DNA of 64,000 bases from Alteriqipengyuania abyssalis (GCF_019857185.1 NZ_JAHWXP010000003.1:62001-126000); one strand, 5' to 3'. Numbered from the stretch's first letter, positions 45,607 to 56,300 are shown. The notes: generated by a model from the sequence alone, not told the origin. Translations and numbers: made by a program.

Positions 45607-45729
45607 AAGTCACTCTCCCAAGTTTCGTTTCGCAACCGAAGTGACGGGCAGGCTGCGCGGTGTCAAGCATGGCTGCGCGCGCCTAGCTTGCCTCACAGGT
45701 GGGCATGGGCCTATGCCCTGCCCCCAGCC

Positions 45730-46476
45730 ATGACCACCAGAACACTCTTCGAAATCAACCCCGACCTCGACCGCGCCGCGCTGGCGAAACGCTTCGCCCA
45801 GACGGGCCGCGTACAGGTGCGCGACGTGCTGACGCGTGAAGCGGCGGAGGAAATCCAGAGCATCCTGATGAAGGGCACGCCGTGGGGCATGGCGGTGCGC
45901 GCGGGCGACAGCCCGGACACGCCGCCGCGCGGCTTTTCCAACGCGGAAATCATGGCCCCGGGCGGTGCTGACCAAGTCAATAGAATGGCCAATGCGGCGG
46001 CGCAGGCGACCGCGCGGGGCGACTATGGCTTCCGCTACGCCCAGTTCTCGCTGGTCGAGGCTGTCCAGAAGGGCTGGAACCCGGGCGGCCCGCACGAGCT
46101 GCTGCTCGAACATATCAACGCGGACGCGTTCATGGAGCTGGTACGCGAGATCACCGGGTTCGACACGCTGTCCAATGCCGATGGACAGGCGACCATGTTT
46201 GCGCCCCAGCACTACCTCGGGCGGCATAGCGACAGCCATGTCGCGGAAGGCTGGAAGGTCGCCTACGTGCTCAACTTCGCCCGCGAGGACTGGCATCCTG
46301 ACTGGGGGGGCTATCTGCTGTTCCTCGACGATGATGGCGACGTGATCGAAGGCTTTCGCCCACGCTTCAACGCGCTCAACATGTTCGCCGTCCCGCAGAG
46401 CCATCTGGTCAGCTTCGTTCCCCCCTTCGCCCCCGCCGGGCGGCTGGCGATCACCGGCTGGTTCCGCGACCGCTGA
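45730..46476 (+). CDS. 2OG-Fe(II) oxygenase, prolyl-hydroxylase-like
   Basis: A 248-residue dioxygenase-fold protein. The iron triad is visible: His166-x-Asp168 in GRHSDSH and the distal His225 in PQSHLVSFV. Arg238 in GRLAITGWF is the likely 2-oxoglutarate contact. The conserved core GGYLLFLDDDGDVIEGF resembles SM-20/Tpa1-type protein hydroxylases. The ATG at 45730 is used; the frame is open far upstream without plausible coding. Its stop overlaps the next ATG (TGATG), coupling it to a second oxygenase-like protein. Confidence 0.85.
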   Translation: MTTRTLFEINPDLDRAALAKRFAQTGRVQVRDVLTREAAEEIQSILMKGTPWGMAVRAGDSPDTPPRGFSNAEIMAPGGADQVNRMANAAAQATARGDYGFRYAQFSLVEAVQKGWNPGGPHELLLEHINADAFMELVREITGFDTLSNADGQATMFAPQHYLGRHSDSHVAEGWKVAYVLNFAREDWHPDWGGYLLFLDDDGDVIEGFRPRFNALNMFAVPQSHLVSFVPPFAPAGRLAITGWFRDR

Positions 46477-48206
46477 TGACGGGCACTCCTTCGCTCTCTG
46501 CCCGCGAATGGTACGAACGCGCGATCGCGGCCGAACAGCGCGGCGCGAAGGACGAAGCCGAGCGGATCATCACCCAGGGCCTCGGCGAACATCCGAACGA
46601 GGCGGCGCTGCACGACAGCGCGGGCAATCTCGCGATGCGGCGGGGTGAATACGCGCTCGCGGCGCAGCGTTTTGCCGCCGCCGCCCGCCTCTCGCCGAGC
46701 CACCTCCCCTTTGCGATCAATGTGGCAATCGCCCAGACGCAGGCGGGTGCGCCCGAGGCGGCGCTTGCCGCGCTCGTCCCGCATGAGCAGGCGGGGCGCC
46801 GCGACGCGCGCTATTGCTCGACCCGCGCCAATGCCGCGCGGCTGGCAGGCGATCTGGCGCAGGCGGCGCGCTGGTACGATCTGTGCCTGACGCTCGACCC
46901 CAATCACCCGCGCGGGCTCGCGGGGCGCGCGCGCGTCGCGCTCGAGCGGGCCGAGCGCGATGCCCTCGCGCGCATCGACCTCGCCCTGCGCAGCCAGCAA
47001 AGCGATCCGCACTTGTGGCTGAGCCGCGCTCAAGCGCTCGACGCGACCGGCCACACGGCGGAGGCGCGCGCGCTGGCGCAGCAGATCGCTGATCAGGCGC
47101 CGTCATGGCAGCCGGGGCTCGATTTTCTGGCGCAGCTGCGCCTCGGCGCGGGCGAGAGCGACTTTGCCAGCCATTTCGAGGACGCGGCGCGCAAGGCGCC
47201 CGGCGACCCCAATATTGCGATCGCGCATATCGCGGCGCTGGGCGCTGGGGACGAGACGCTCGCCGCCAGAGAGCGGGCGACCGCGGCGCGCGCAGCCTTT
47301 CCCGGGATCGAGCAGTTCGCACTACTCGAAGCGGTGTACGCGAGCGCGGTCGGCGAGGACGAGCGGGCCGAGCGGGCAATGGCGGCACTCTCCACCGACA
47401 GTCTCGACCGCGCCCTGCACGAAGCGCGGCACGCGCTGCGAACCGCGAATTGGGTCGGCGCAGAGGCGGCGCTGGCGCGCGCGCGCGAATTTGCGCCTTT
47501 CGACGTCAGCGCATGGGCGCTGACCGGCCTGCTGTGGCGCGTGACCGATCCAGAAAAGGCCGCCTGGCTGCACGAGCAGGAGGGGCTGGTCCAGCTGCTG
47601 CCCCTCGTCGATGGCGACGCGGTCATGCCACCCGCGATCGCACTGCTCGGCCGGCTGCACGATAGCTCGGCCTTCCCGCTCGGCCAGTCGCTGCGCGGGG
47701 GCACGCAGACGCGGGGCATCCTGTTCGACCGGACCGAACCCACCCTCGCCGATCTGAAAGGCGCGATCCTGTCGACCGTGGAGAGCTATCGGGAAACCCT
47801 GCCTGCACGCGACCCGACGCATCCGCTACTGCGCTATCGCTCCACCAAATGGCGGTTGAATGGATCGTGGTCAGTCAGATTGAGGTCGGGCGGCGATCAC
47901 CACGCGCCGCATATCCACCCCCAGGGCATCCTCTCGTCGGCGCTGTACCTGATGCTGCCGCCGCCGGATAAGGACGGCTCACAGGGCACGCTCGAACTCG
48001 GTCGCCCTGCTCCCGACCTGCGGCTGGACCTGCCGCCGCTGCATCGGATCGCCCCCAAAGAAGGCCATCTCGCCCTGTTCCCAAGCACGCTTTATCATGG
48101 CACAACCGCATTCGGGTCGGGAATGCGGATGACAACCGCGTTCGATGTAATCGCCAGGGGGGGCTTGGGCGATGGGACAGACGACGACGGATCACGCCTG
48201 GAGTGA
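46476..48206 (+). CDS. TPR-like protein with C-terminal 2OG-Fe(II) oxygenase-like domain
   Basis: A 576-residue protein. Residues about 1-400 are Ala-rich tandem helices with TPR-like spacing (EWYERAIAAEQRGAKDEAER, ALAAQRFAAAARLSPSH, QAARWYDLCLTLDPNHP). The last 130 residues match the putative 2OG-Fe(II) oxygenase family fused to TPRs: GDHHAPHIHPQGILSSALYL with His479/His481, then LFPSTLYHGTTAF and MRMTTAFDVI. A protein substrate bound by the TPR part is a reasonable inference. It is joined to a distinct oxygenase upstream and overlaps a methyltransferase gene by 35 bp. Confidence 0.82.
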   Translation: MTGTPSLSAREWYERAIAAEQRGAKDEAERIITQGLGEHPNEAALHDSAGNLAMRRGEYALAAQRFAAAARLSPSHLPFAINVAIAQTQAGAPEAALAALVPHEQAGRRDARYCSTRANAARLAGDLAQAARWYDLCLTLDPNHPRGLAGRARVALERAERDALARIDLALRSQQSDPHLWLSRAQALDATGHTAEARALAQQIADQAPSWQPGLDFLAQLRLGAGESDFASHFEDAARKAPGDPNIAIAHIAALGAGDETLAARERATAARAAFPGIEQFALLEAVYASAVGEDERAERAMAALSTDSLDRALHEARHALRTANWVGAEAALARAREFAPFDVSAWALTGLLWRVTDPEKAAWLHEQEGLVQLLPLVDGDAVMPPAIALLGRLHDSSAFPLGQSLRGGTQTRGILFDRTEPTLADLKGAILSTVESYRETLPARDPTHPLLRYRSTKWRLNGSWSVRLRSGGDHHAPHIHPQGILSSALYLMLPPPDKDGSQGTLELGRPAPDLRLDLPPLHRIAPKEGHLALFPSTLYHGTTAFGSGMRMTTAFDVIARGGLGDGTDDDGSRLE

Positions 48207-49086
48207 ATTCTGGGCGCAGCAGGGGCCGCATGGCAGCACCGGCTGCCTGCCTGCGCGCTGGCAATCGGTCTTCGCGACACTTGAGAGGACGTGGCGTACG
48301 TTCGCCTCGCGCTTGCCGCAGGGCGCGTCGGTGCTCGACCTTGCGACCGGCGATGCGCGCGTGCTGCACTGGATCGGCACCACTCGCCCGGATACAGTGC
48401 TGACCGGGATTGATCTGGCCCCGCAATTGCCCCAGCCACCGCCGGGCGTGGATCTTCGTCCGGCGACCGCGATGGAAGACCTTCCCTTCCCAGACGCAAG
48501 CTTCGATGCGATCGTCAGTCAGTTCGGCGTCGAGTATGGCGACACGCCGCAAGTGGCGCAGGAGATTGCCCGCGTGGCGAGCGATGACGCGGCAGTGGGC
48601 ATGGTGATCCACCGTGGCGACGGCGCAATCCTGTCGCACAACCTCGCTCGGGCCGAACAGATCCGCTGGGTCGTCGATGAGATGGGCCTGATGGCCAAGA
48701 CCAAGGCCGCGCTGAATGACGAGCAGCCGCCATGGCCCGATGCGACCGCGATGGTCGCCGCGATCGTCGAGCAAGGGCGGGCGAAGCATGGCGACCGATC
48801 GGCCGCCTGGGAGATACCCGAGGCCGTGCGGCGCTCCCTGCTGATGGGCGCACAGGCGGGCGATACTGTTGCGGGCCTTGCCGCCCTGCTCGACCGGATC
48901 GAGGCGCAGGCGCGCAACGAGCTCGCGCGGATCGCCTCGCTGGAGGCCGCCTGCGCGACGGCCGATGCGCGAGACAGCTTCTTCGGGGCGTTCGCCGCCG
49001 CCGGGCTCGCAGTGAGCGAAACCGACGAGTTGAGCGATGCTGCCGGTCGGGTCTTTGCGGAGATGATTGCGCTCAGACGCGCCTGA
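48172..49086 (+). CDS. Class I SAM-dependent methyltransferase
   Basis: A 304-residue protein with the SAM-binding motif I SVLDLATGDARVLHWIG (about residues 53-68), an acidic post-I strand (LTGIDLAPQL) and motif LPFPDASFDAIVSQFGVEYGD. This is the Methyltransf_11 pattern. The C-terminal half is helical and unassigned. The start lies 35 bp inside the preceding oxygenase gene, so the three genes form one translational unit. Substrate unknown. Confidence 0.83.
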   Translation: MGQTTTDHAWSEFWAQQGPHGSTGCLPARWQSVFATLERTWRTFASRLPQGASVLDLATGDARVLHWIGTTRPDTVLTGIDLAPQLPQPPPGVDLRPATAMEDLPFPDASFDAIVSQFGVEYGDTPQVAQEIARVASDDAAVGMVIHRGDGAILSHNLARAEQIRWVVDEMGLMAKTKAALNDEQPPWPDATAMVAAIVEQGRAKHGDRSAAWEIPEAVRRSLLMGAQAGDTVAGLAALLDRIEAQARNELARIASLEAACATADARDSFFGAFAAAGLAVSETDELSDAAGRVFAEMIALRRA

Positions 49087-49280
49087 CGCGCAGCAAGCTT
49101 CCTTGCCGGCGCGGACAGCGGTTACTGGATCAATCGAGGCTCCGTTCCCCGGCCTGCGGCGTGACGAGCGGGTAGACCTGCGCGCGCGCTCTTTCCCAGG
49201 GCACGCCTGCGGTCCGGGGAGTCATCCGCTCGCGCGACATATCCCTTCTCCGCAAAAGTGCCTGCGTCAGTCGCGGGCAC

Positions 49281-49316
49281 AAAAAAACGGCGGGCTCCGA
49301 AGAGCCCGCCGCCTTT
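49281..49316. terminator. Bidirectional terminator between methyltransferase and TonB receptor genes
   Basis: A perfect 9-bp stem GGCGGGCTC, loop CGAA, GAGCCCGCC is flanked by seven A on the left and six T on the right. It can therefore end transcription of both converging genes. Confidence 0.92.
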
Positions 49317-49338
49317 TTTCGGCTTTCGCCGCGCGTGA

Positions 49339-52299
49339 CTAGAACTTGACCAGCGCGCTGACGAAGAAGTCGCGACCCAGCACGTCGTAGGTGCTTGGGT
49401 AGGTGTTGGCCTGTTCCTGGTTGTCGCCAAGCAGGAGGCTGTTCGGACGGTTGGTGACGATACCGTTCGCGTCGAACAGCGGCACGCCCGGGAGCGTGTC
49501 GAACAGGTTGTTCACACCCGCGGTGATCGTCAGGCTCTCGTTCGCCGCATAGGAGAAGGTGAGATCCATCAGGTCATAGGCGTCGATCTTTTCGATGCCG
49601 TTGAACTGGGTGTAATCCAGACCATCATCGTCGTCAGTGACCGAACCAACATGGCGCCAGCGGATCGAAGTGGTGACCGGACCATCGATGAACGAGGCAC
49701 GGCTGGTCCACTTGAACTCAGGCGTCGGTTCGCCACAGGTCGCACCGAAGCGGCCCGCACATTCGTTGACGGTGTCGAAGCCCTGCACCGGATACAGGTC
49801 ATTCTTCTCGTTCCAGGTGCCGATGAAGGAGAGCTGCAGGCGCTGCTCCCCAGTGTCGGTGAAGAGCGAGAACGGAATGCTCGTGCCGTAGCTGATCTGA
49901 AGGTCGATACCCGACACTTCAAGCTTCGCGGTGTTGTCCTGGACCAGAACCGGCGGGTTCGCCGTGGTGATCGCACCGTTACCGGCACGCGATCCGACGA
50001 TCAGCTGACAGAACGGGCTGTTGATGTCCTGCACCACGTTGTAGCACAGGTTCAGCGTGCTGTTCAGGCCGCCACCGCGAGTAGCGATCGCGTCTTCAAT
50101 CTTGAAATTGAAGTAGTCGGCAGTGATCGACAGGCCCGGGATGAACCGCGGCTGCACCACCAAACCAACAGTATAGCTGTCGGAGGTTTCTTCGCTCAGG
50201 TTGGCGTTACCGCCGAAGAGAGCCGGGACCTGCGTGTTCGGACGGATGTTGGGGTCGCCAACACTGCCCGGAGCAACGCCCGTCGCGATGCACAATGCGT
50301 TGAGGGTAGCGTCGTTCTGCGCACCCGCCACCGCGCACGGATCGGTAGCACCGGGGAAGCCGATCGACCGACCGCCGAACAGCTCGCCCACGTTCGGAGC
50401 GCGCACCGCACGCTGATACTGGGCACGGAACTTGATATCGGGGATCGGAGCGAACTCCACACCACCCGCATAGGTCCACACGCCACCGATCGTGCCGCTC
50501 GAATAGTCGGAGTAGCGCGCCGCACCCGAGATATCGAGAGCTGCGGTACCGAAGCGGACCGGGATCGCGAGTTCGGCGAACAGTTCGCGAACGTCGTAGC
50601 TGCCATCGGTGGGCTCACCGGCGTTGAAGCCGATGACGTCACCCGAAGCGAGCGCGGTGTCCGGAATGAACTGCGCGGCAACCTTGCGGTATTCGCCACC
50701 GAAGGCAAAACCGACCGGGTCGGATGCTTCGGTGATGGCGAAATCGCCGAAGGTACCCGAAATCACCGCCGTAGCGACCTGAAGCGACGAGACATCGCCG
50801 TTCTGCGCCTGGATCGTGATCGCATCGACCATCTCAGGCGTCAGCGTGCCCGGACCGAAGATGTTGATCGGGGTACCCGTGCCGTCGAGACCCGCCTGGA
50901 ACAGCGAGGCGGAAATGTTGCCCTGCTGAATGTTGGCGTTCCGCGTACGCGAATACATGTAGTACGCATCGTAGTTCAGGTAGCTGCCGATCGGGCCGGT
51001 GATCCCGCCGAGCACGCGGAATGCATTGCGCTCGTCAAGGTTTTCGCGAAGCCCGGTCTCAACGATACGACGCTGAACGTAGAAGTTCACCACGCCCGGA
51101 TCGTCAGCCACGCCGTCCAGCGCGTTCTGTGCGGTTTCCGCCGCGTCGATCGCCTGCAGCTGAGCAAAGTCGCCTGCCACGAGGAACGGCTGCACGGTTG
51201 CCAGATCGACGTTGAACTCACCCGTCACCGGGGTTGCGGCCAGCGCGGCCTGGACCTGGTTGTTGACGTAGGAAACTTCGGCGTAGGCACGGTGACCGCC
51301 GCCCAGTTCATAGTCGGCATAGCCGCCGAGCAGGTAACGTTCCTGCGGAAGCTGCAGGTAGTTGACCGGCGCGTAGTTGTAGAGGTCGCCCGCGCGACGA
51401 CGGAAGTTGGCCGGTTCGTCGAAGACGACGCCGGTGCCGAAGCCCGAAGCGCCCGCTGCACCGAATTCGGTCCCGGCGGGAAGGCCGGTGTTGCCCTGCG
51501 CACCGCCGAGGTAGCGGAGCACACCGCTGGGCAGGGTCGAGGAACCGAACTGCTGCAGATCAGCACCATCGGTTTCGCCGCCCAGAGCGAAGTTGGAGAA
51601 TGCGCGGTCGCCCTGGAAGATCGAATCGCGGTTGTAATATTCGGCATAGACCGTCGCGTTACCGCGACCATCGGCAAATTCGCTGCCGATCGCACCGTGG
51701 ATTTCATAGCGGGCACCATCGCCGCGCTCGGTCAGCGAGTACTGGCCGCCGACTTCGACGCCCTGCACGTCCTTGAGGCGGAAGTTGACGACCCCGGCGA
51801 TCGCGTCCGAACCGTAAACGGCCGAAGCACCACCGGTCACAACGTCGACCGATTCGAGCAGGAACTGCGGGATCGTGTTGAGGTCGACGACCTGCGCGGT
51901 GTTGTAGAACATCCAGCGACGGCCGTTGACCAGCACCAGCGTGCGCGCAGCACCAAGACCGCGAAGGTTCAGCGTCGCGGTGCCATCACCCGGGTTGTTC
52001 GAGAACGAGGTCGTGCCCGGCACGACCTGCGGCAGGGTGTTGATCACGCTTTCGACGTTGACCGAACCCGACAGTTCGAACTCTTCCGAGTTCACGACCG
52101 CGACCGGAGCCGCGGTTTCGAGGTCGCGACGGGCGATGCGCGAACCGGTGACGACAATCAGTTCGCCATCGGGGTTGGATGCACCGGTTTCGAGTGCGGG
52201 CTCGTCTGGGGTGCCCTGCGCCATGGCGGGCGTGGCAAACACCGCCCCGGCCATCACGGTCCCAGCAAGCAAGGCCGCCTTGTTAAAACGGTTGGTCAT
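49339..52299 (-). CDS. TonB-dependent outer-membrane receptor 1
   Basis: A 986-residue receptor for energised uptake of an unknown ligand. The signal peptide is MTNRFNKAALLAGTVMAGAVFATPAMAQ. A TonB-box-like ELIVVTGSRIARRDLE leads into the plug (AAPVAVVNSEEFELSG, NLRGLGAARTLVLVNGRR, ASAVYGSDAIAGVVNFRLK). The C-terminal barrel ends VSALVKF with terminal Phe. The ATG at 52299 has AGGGGAC upstream. It belongs to the large sphingomonad/Caulobacter-type receptors with long extracellular loops. It is divergent from a small exported-protein gene and closed by a bidirectional terminator. Confidence 0.93.
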   Translation of the reverse strand: MTNRFNKAALLAGTVMAGAVFATPAMAQGTPDEPALETGASNPDGELIVVTGSRIARRDLETAAPVAVVNSEEFELSGSVNVESVINTLPQVVPGTTSFSNNPGDGTATLNLRGLGAARTLVLVNGRRWMFYNTAQVVDLNTIPQFLLESVDVVTGGASAVYGSDAIAGVVNFRLKDVQGVEVGGQYSLTERGDGARYEIHGAIGSEFADGRGNATVYAEYYNRDSIFQGDRAFSNFALGGETDGADLQQFGSSTLPSGVLRYLGGAQGNTGLPAGTEFGAAGASGFGTGVVFDEPANFRRRAGDLYNYAPVNYLQLPQERYLLGGYADYELGGGHRAYAEVSYVNNQVQAALAATPVTGEFNVDLATVQPFLVAGDFAQLQAIDAAETAQNALDGVADDPGVVNFYVQRRIVETGLRENLDERNAFRVLGGITGPIGSYLNYDAYYMYSRTRNANIQQGNISASLFQAGLDGTGTPINIFGPGTLTPEMVDAITIQAQNGDVSSLQVATAVISGTFGDFAITEASDPVGFAFGGEYRKVAAQFIPDTALASGDVIGFNAGEPTDGSYDVRELFAELAIPVRFGTAALDISGAARYSDYSSGTIGGVWTYAGGVEFAPIPDIKFRAQYQRAVRAPNVGELFGGRSIGFPGATDPCAVAGAQNDATLNALCIATGVAPGSVGDPNIRPNTQVPALFGGNANLSEETSDSYTVGLVVQPRFIPGLSITADYFNFKIEDAIATRGGGLNSTLNLCYNVVQDINSPFCQLIVGSRAGNGAITTANPPVLVQDNTAKLEVSGIDLQISYGTSIPFSLFTDTGEQRLQLSFIGTWNEKNDLYPVQGFDTVNECAGRFGATCGEPTPEFKWTSRASFIDGPVTTSIRWRHVGSVTDDDDGLDYTQFNGIEKIDAYDLMDLTFSYAANESLTITAGVNNLFDTLPGVPLFDANGIVTNRPNSLLLGDNQEQANTYPSTYDVLGRDFFVSALVKF

Positions 52300-52520
52300 T
52301 GAAGTCCCCTTCGTAGGAATGCGCCAATGAGCGCACAAATTTCTCGGAGCTTGTTTCCGATAGGACCGCTCTAGGTCACCGGACGGCCCGCTTTCAATAA
52401 GGACCGCGTACCAACCCGCCCTGAGAGCATGGCCCTGTGACTTTTCGGTGACAGTTTCGCACGCGACACGCCGTGCTACCAAGCGGCCAGAAATCGAAAC
52501 GAAGAGGCTTTCGCAGACCC

Positions 52521-53045
52521 ATGACAGGACCGAATATTTCCCTCCCCGCGGCAGCCCTCTCGATCGCCCTTGCCGGCCTGGCCGCACCGGCCCTCGCCCA
52601 GGATGATTCGCCCGGCTATCTCGACCGGCTCGCCACGTGCCGCGCGATCGAGGAGCCCGATGCCCGTCTCGCCTGCTACGACCGCGAGGTGGGCGCAGTG
52701 GTCGCCGCGAGCGAGGAAGGGGAGGTCCGCCTGGTCGACCGCGAAGAAGTCCGCCAGACGAAGCGCAAGCTCTTCGGCTTCACCATTCCCAAGGGCCTGT
52801 TCGGCGGAGACGACAAGGAAGACATGGACCTGCTGGAGACGTCCATCACCCGCGTCGCTCCCTATGGCCGCAGCGGCTATCTGATCACCACCGAGGAAGG
52901 CTCGGTGTGGCAGATTTCCAACCCGCCGATGCGCTTCAATCCACCAAAGACCGGTCAAACCGTCGTGTTCAAGCGCGCCGCGCTCGGCTCCTTCTTCATC
53001 CGCGTCAACGGCCAGCTCGGGGTCAAGGGCGTCCGGATCGAATAG
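52521..53045 (+). CDS. Small exported protein between two TonB receptors
   Basis: A 174-residue protein with a signal peptide (MTGPNISLPAAALSIALAGLAAPALA) and no recognised enzymatic motif. The mature N-terminus has the motif LATCRAIEEPDARLACYDREV, with two cysteines spaced to form a disulphide. A basic KRKLFGFTIPKGLFG segment and a strand-rich C-terminal half (SGYLITTEEGSVWQIS, SFFIRVNGQLGVKGVRIE) follow. Similar CxxxxxxxxRLxCYD starts occur in many alphaproteobacterial periplasmic proteins of unknown role. The ATG at 52521 gives the signal peptide. Confidence 0.8.
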   Translation: MTGPNISLPAAALSIALAGLAAPALAQDDSPGYLDRLATCRAIEEPDARLACYDREVGAVVAASEEGEVRLVDREEVRQTKRKLFGFTIPKGLFGGDDKEDMDLLETSITRVAPYGRSGYLITTEEGSVWQISNPPMRFNPPKTGQTVVFKRAALGSFFIRVNGQLGVKGVRIE

Positions 53046-53159
53046 CCATCCGGTCAGCGAAGGTCGCCCGCTGCGAGCGCGCCAGCACCGGCGATCCAGC
53101 GGACGAAAAGCCCCGGCTACCGGCGCCTTCGCAAGTCGTGTCACCGAGCCGACTTCCCG

Positions 53160-53179
53160 ATGTTGCGAAAGTGCAACAT
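53160..53179. promoter_or_regulatory. ATGTTGC/GCAACAT dyad upstream of TonB receptor 2
   Basis: Perfect 7-bp arms separated by 6 bp, located about 160 bp before the start of the second receptor. The size and symmetry suit a dimeric repressor site, but no regulator is encoded nearby, so this is positional inference. Confidence 0.4.
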
Positions 53180-53336
53180 GGGCCAACAAAGCCTCTCACA
53201 CGCAAGCTTTTCGATTGCGCCAGGGCACGCCCTTCAGCATGGCCGAAAGTCACAAAAACGGGGCCACCTGCTTTTGGAAGTTTGCGCAACTCATTTCGCC
53301 GGGTCGCAGCCGGCTCTTTCTTGGGGGAAAGATCAG

Positions 53337-56300
53337 ATGAAAACCAGTTACTCCACCGTCGCACGTTGTCGCGGGGCGCTTTTTGCGACCGCCGGCGTTG
53401 CGGCACTTGCTTTCGGCGCGCCTGCCTTTGCGCAGGACACCGATTGCGTCGACGTTGATGAAAACGGCGTGTGCGACACATCCGAGCCCGTCGATTCCAG
53501 CGCCGCCGTTCCTGCGGAAGGCATGATCGTCGTTACCGGCTCGCGCATCGCGCGCCCCAGCATTTCCTCGCCCGTGCCGCTGACCTCGGTCACCGCCGGC
53601 GAACTGACCGACCAGGGCGACATCTCGCTCGGTGACGCGCTGAATGACCTTCCGTCGCTGCGTACCACCTTCAGCCAGGGCAACTCGACCCGCTTCATCG
53701 GTACCGCAGGCCTCAACCTGCTCGACCTTCGCGGGCTCGGCACCAGCCGCACGCTGGTTCTCGTCAACGGCCGTCGCCACATCACGGCGCTGCCGGGCGA
53801 TTACCTGGTCGACGTGAACACCATCCCGACCGACCTGCTCGAGCGTGTTGACGTCGTGACCGGCGGTAACTCCGCGATTTACGGTTCGGACGCGGTTGCC
53901 GGCGTCGTCAACTTCGTCCTCAAGCGCGACTACGACGGTCTGTCGCTGCGCGGCCAGGCCGGCATCTCGGAGCGCGGCGATCGCGCGACGCAGTTCGTCG
54001 CCGGTGTGTGGGGCACCAACTTCGCCGACGGTCGCGGTAACATCGCGATCGCTGCCGAATACGCGAATGCCGATCCGCTCTACTTCCGCGACCGCGACGA
54101 ACTGACCGGCGCTTTCAGCGGCCGTTGCCAGTACAACACGGTCGAACCGACCGGTGGTGAGCCCAACGGCACCGACGGCATCATCGATACCGCTCCGCTG
54201 TGCGGCGTGACCAACAACAACATCTCCGATGGCGGCTTCCTTGGCGCGTACGGCGATCGCAGCATCCTCGTGTTCCAGCCGGACGGCTCGATCATCCGCT
54301 CGCGCCCGCGCGACGCGCTGGGTTCGTACACCAGCAACGTGATCGGCGGCGCAGGTTCGACCCTGCGTAACACCGGCCAGCTCGCTGCCGGCCTCGAACG
54401 CTACACGGTCAACCTGCTGGCCCGTTACGAGTTCAGCGAGGGCTTCCAGCCCTTCATCGAAGCCAAGTACGCTCACGTGGACGCAATTCAGGAAGGCCAG
54501 CCGAGCTTCTTCCAGGGTTCCATCCCGGGCTTCTTCGGCGGCGGCTCCAACCTGCGCTGCGACAACCCGTTCCTGACCGACCAGGCGTTCAACACGCTGG
54601 CCGGGATCGGTTTCTGTAACGCGACCCCTGACGCCACGCCGTTCACCATCGGCCGCTTCAACGTCGACTTCGGTGGCCGCGGCGAATTCCAGAGCCGTGA
54701 CACCTACCGCGTCGTCGCCGGCGTCGAAGGCACGTTCAACGAAGACTGGCAGTACGAAGTTTCGGTCAACTATGGCCGCTTCGAATCGCATCTCGAGTCG
54801 CTCAACAACCTGGTGCTGTTCGACCTCGACGGCAACGAAGACGGCTTCCTGCTGGCACTCGACGCTGCGCGTAACGCTCAGGGCGAAATCGTCTGCCGCG
54901 TGAACCAGGTCACCGTGACGCGTCCGGACTGTGTGCCGATCAACGTGTTCGGCTTCGGCGCACCGAGCCAGGCCGCGCTGGACTTCGTGAACACCACGAC
55001 GACCCGCGACGAAAAGGCGGAAGAGTTCGACGTTCTGGCGAGCGTCTCGGGCGATCTCTCGCAGCTGTTCGAACTGCCGGGCGGCCCGATCGCCTTCGCG
55101 GTCGGCGGCGAGTATCGTACCGAAACCGCTTACAGTGCGTTCGACGATCTGGTGCAGGCAGGTGGTACCTTCCTCAACCAGATCCCGACCTTCGACCCGC
55201 CGAAGCTCGAAGTTCTGGAAGGCTTCGCCGAAGTCGCGATCCCGCTGCTCGCCGATCTTCCGTTCGCGGATGAGCTGACGATCTCGGGTGCGGCGCGCGT
55301 GTCGGACTACAACACCGCCACGGGCACCGTCTGGGCCTACAACATCAACGGTATCTACGCCCCGATCCCGGACATCCGGTTCCGTGCGGCATACGCTACC
55401 TCGGTGCGTGCTCCGACCCAGAGCGACCTGTTCTCGCCCGCTTCGCAGAACTTCGGCCAGCTGGCCGATCCCTGCGATGCGCAGAACATCACCAACAACC
55501 CGAACCGGGCTGCCAACTGTGCCGCGGCCGGCGTCCCCACGACGATCACCCCGGCGATCGCAGCAGCTTGCGCCGGCATTGTCGATCCCAGCCTGCTGGA
55601 CATCGGCGATCCGTTCGTGAACTGTACGGCTCGGTCGTCGTCGACTGCCTACACCTCGGGCGGCAACCCGAACCTGATCGAGGAAAAGGGCAAGTCGCTC
55701 ACCCTCGGTGTGGTGCTTCAGCCGCGCTTCGTGCCGGGCCTGAGCTTCACGGTCGACTACTACAACATCGAGATCGAAGATCAGATCGCGACGTTGGGTC
55801 CGCAGACGATCCTGAACAACTGCTACAACGACGCGAACGGGATCAACAACCCGTACTGTGTGTCGATTTCGCGTGACCCGACGACCGGTCTGTTCAACGA
55901 TCCGGCGCTGCTGTCGAGCGGGATCAACTTCGCGTCGCGTAAGACCGAAGGCATCGATTTCGATCTGCAGTACAACTACACGTTCGAAAACGATCACCGC
56001 CTGCGGGTTCGTGCAATCGCTACGCACCTCCTGAAGCTCGACTTCTTCGAGAACCCGGATGACAGCGAAGTTCCCAACCGCATCCGCGGCGAACTTGGCG
56101 ATCCGGAATGGGCAGCTTCGTTCAGCGCGAGCTACGACATCGGTGATGTCGAGTTCACCTGGTCGATGCGCTTCCTCGACGAGATGACCAAGGGTGCATA
56201 CGAAAGTGCCTTCCCGTACATCGGCCGTTGCCCCGCTTCGGGCTCGACCGGTTACACCGGCGGCACCTGTACCCCGGGCGAACTGACCACGCTCGACCCG

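Noticed and set aside
49651-52302. 883-codon open frame antisense to TonB receptor 1
   Set aside because: Such long antisense frames arise from GC-rich codon bias. The translation is Arg/Val/Asp-rich without domain character, and the sense strand is a clear receptor.
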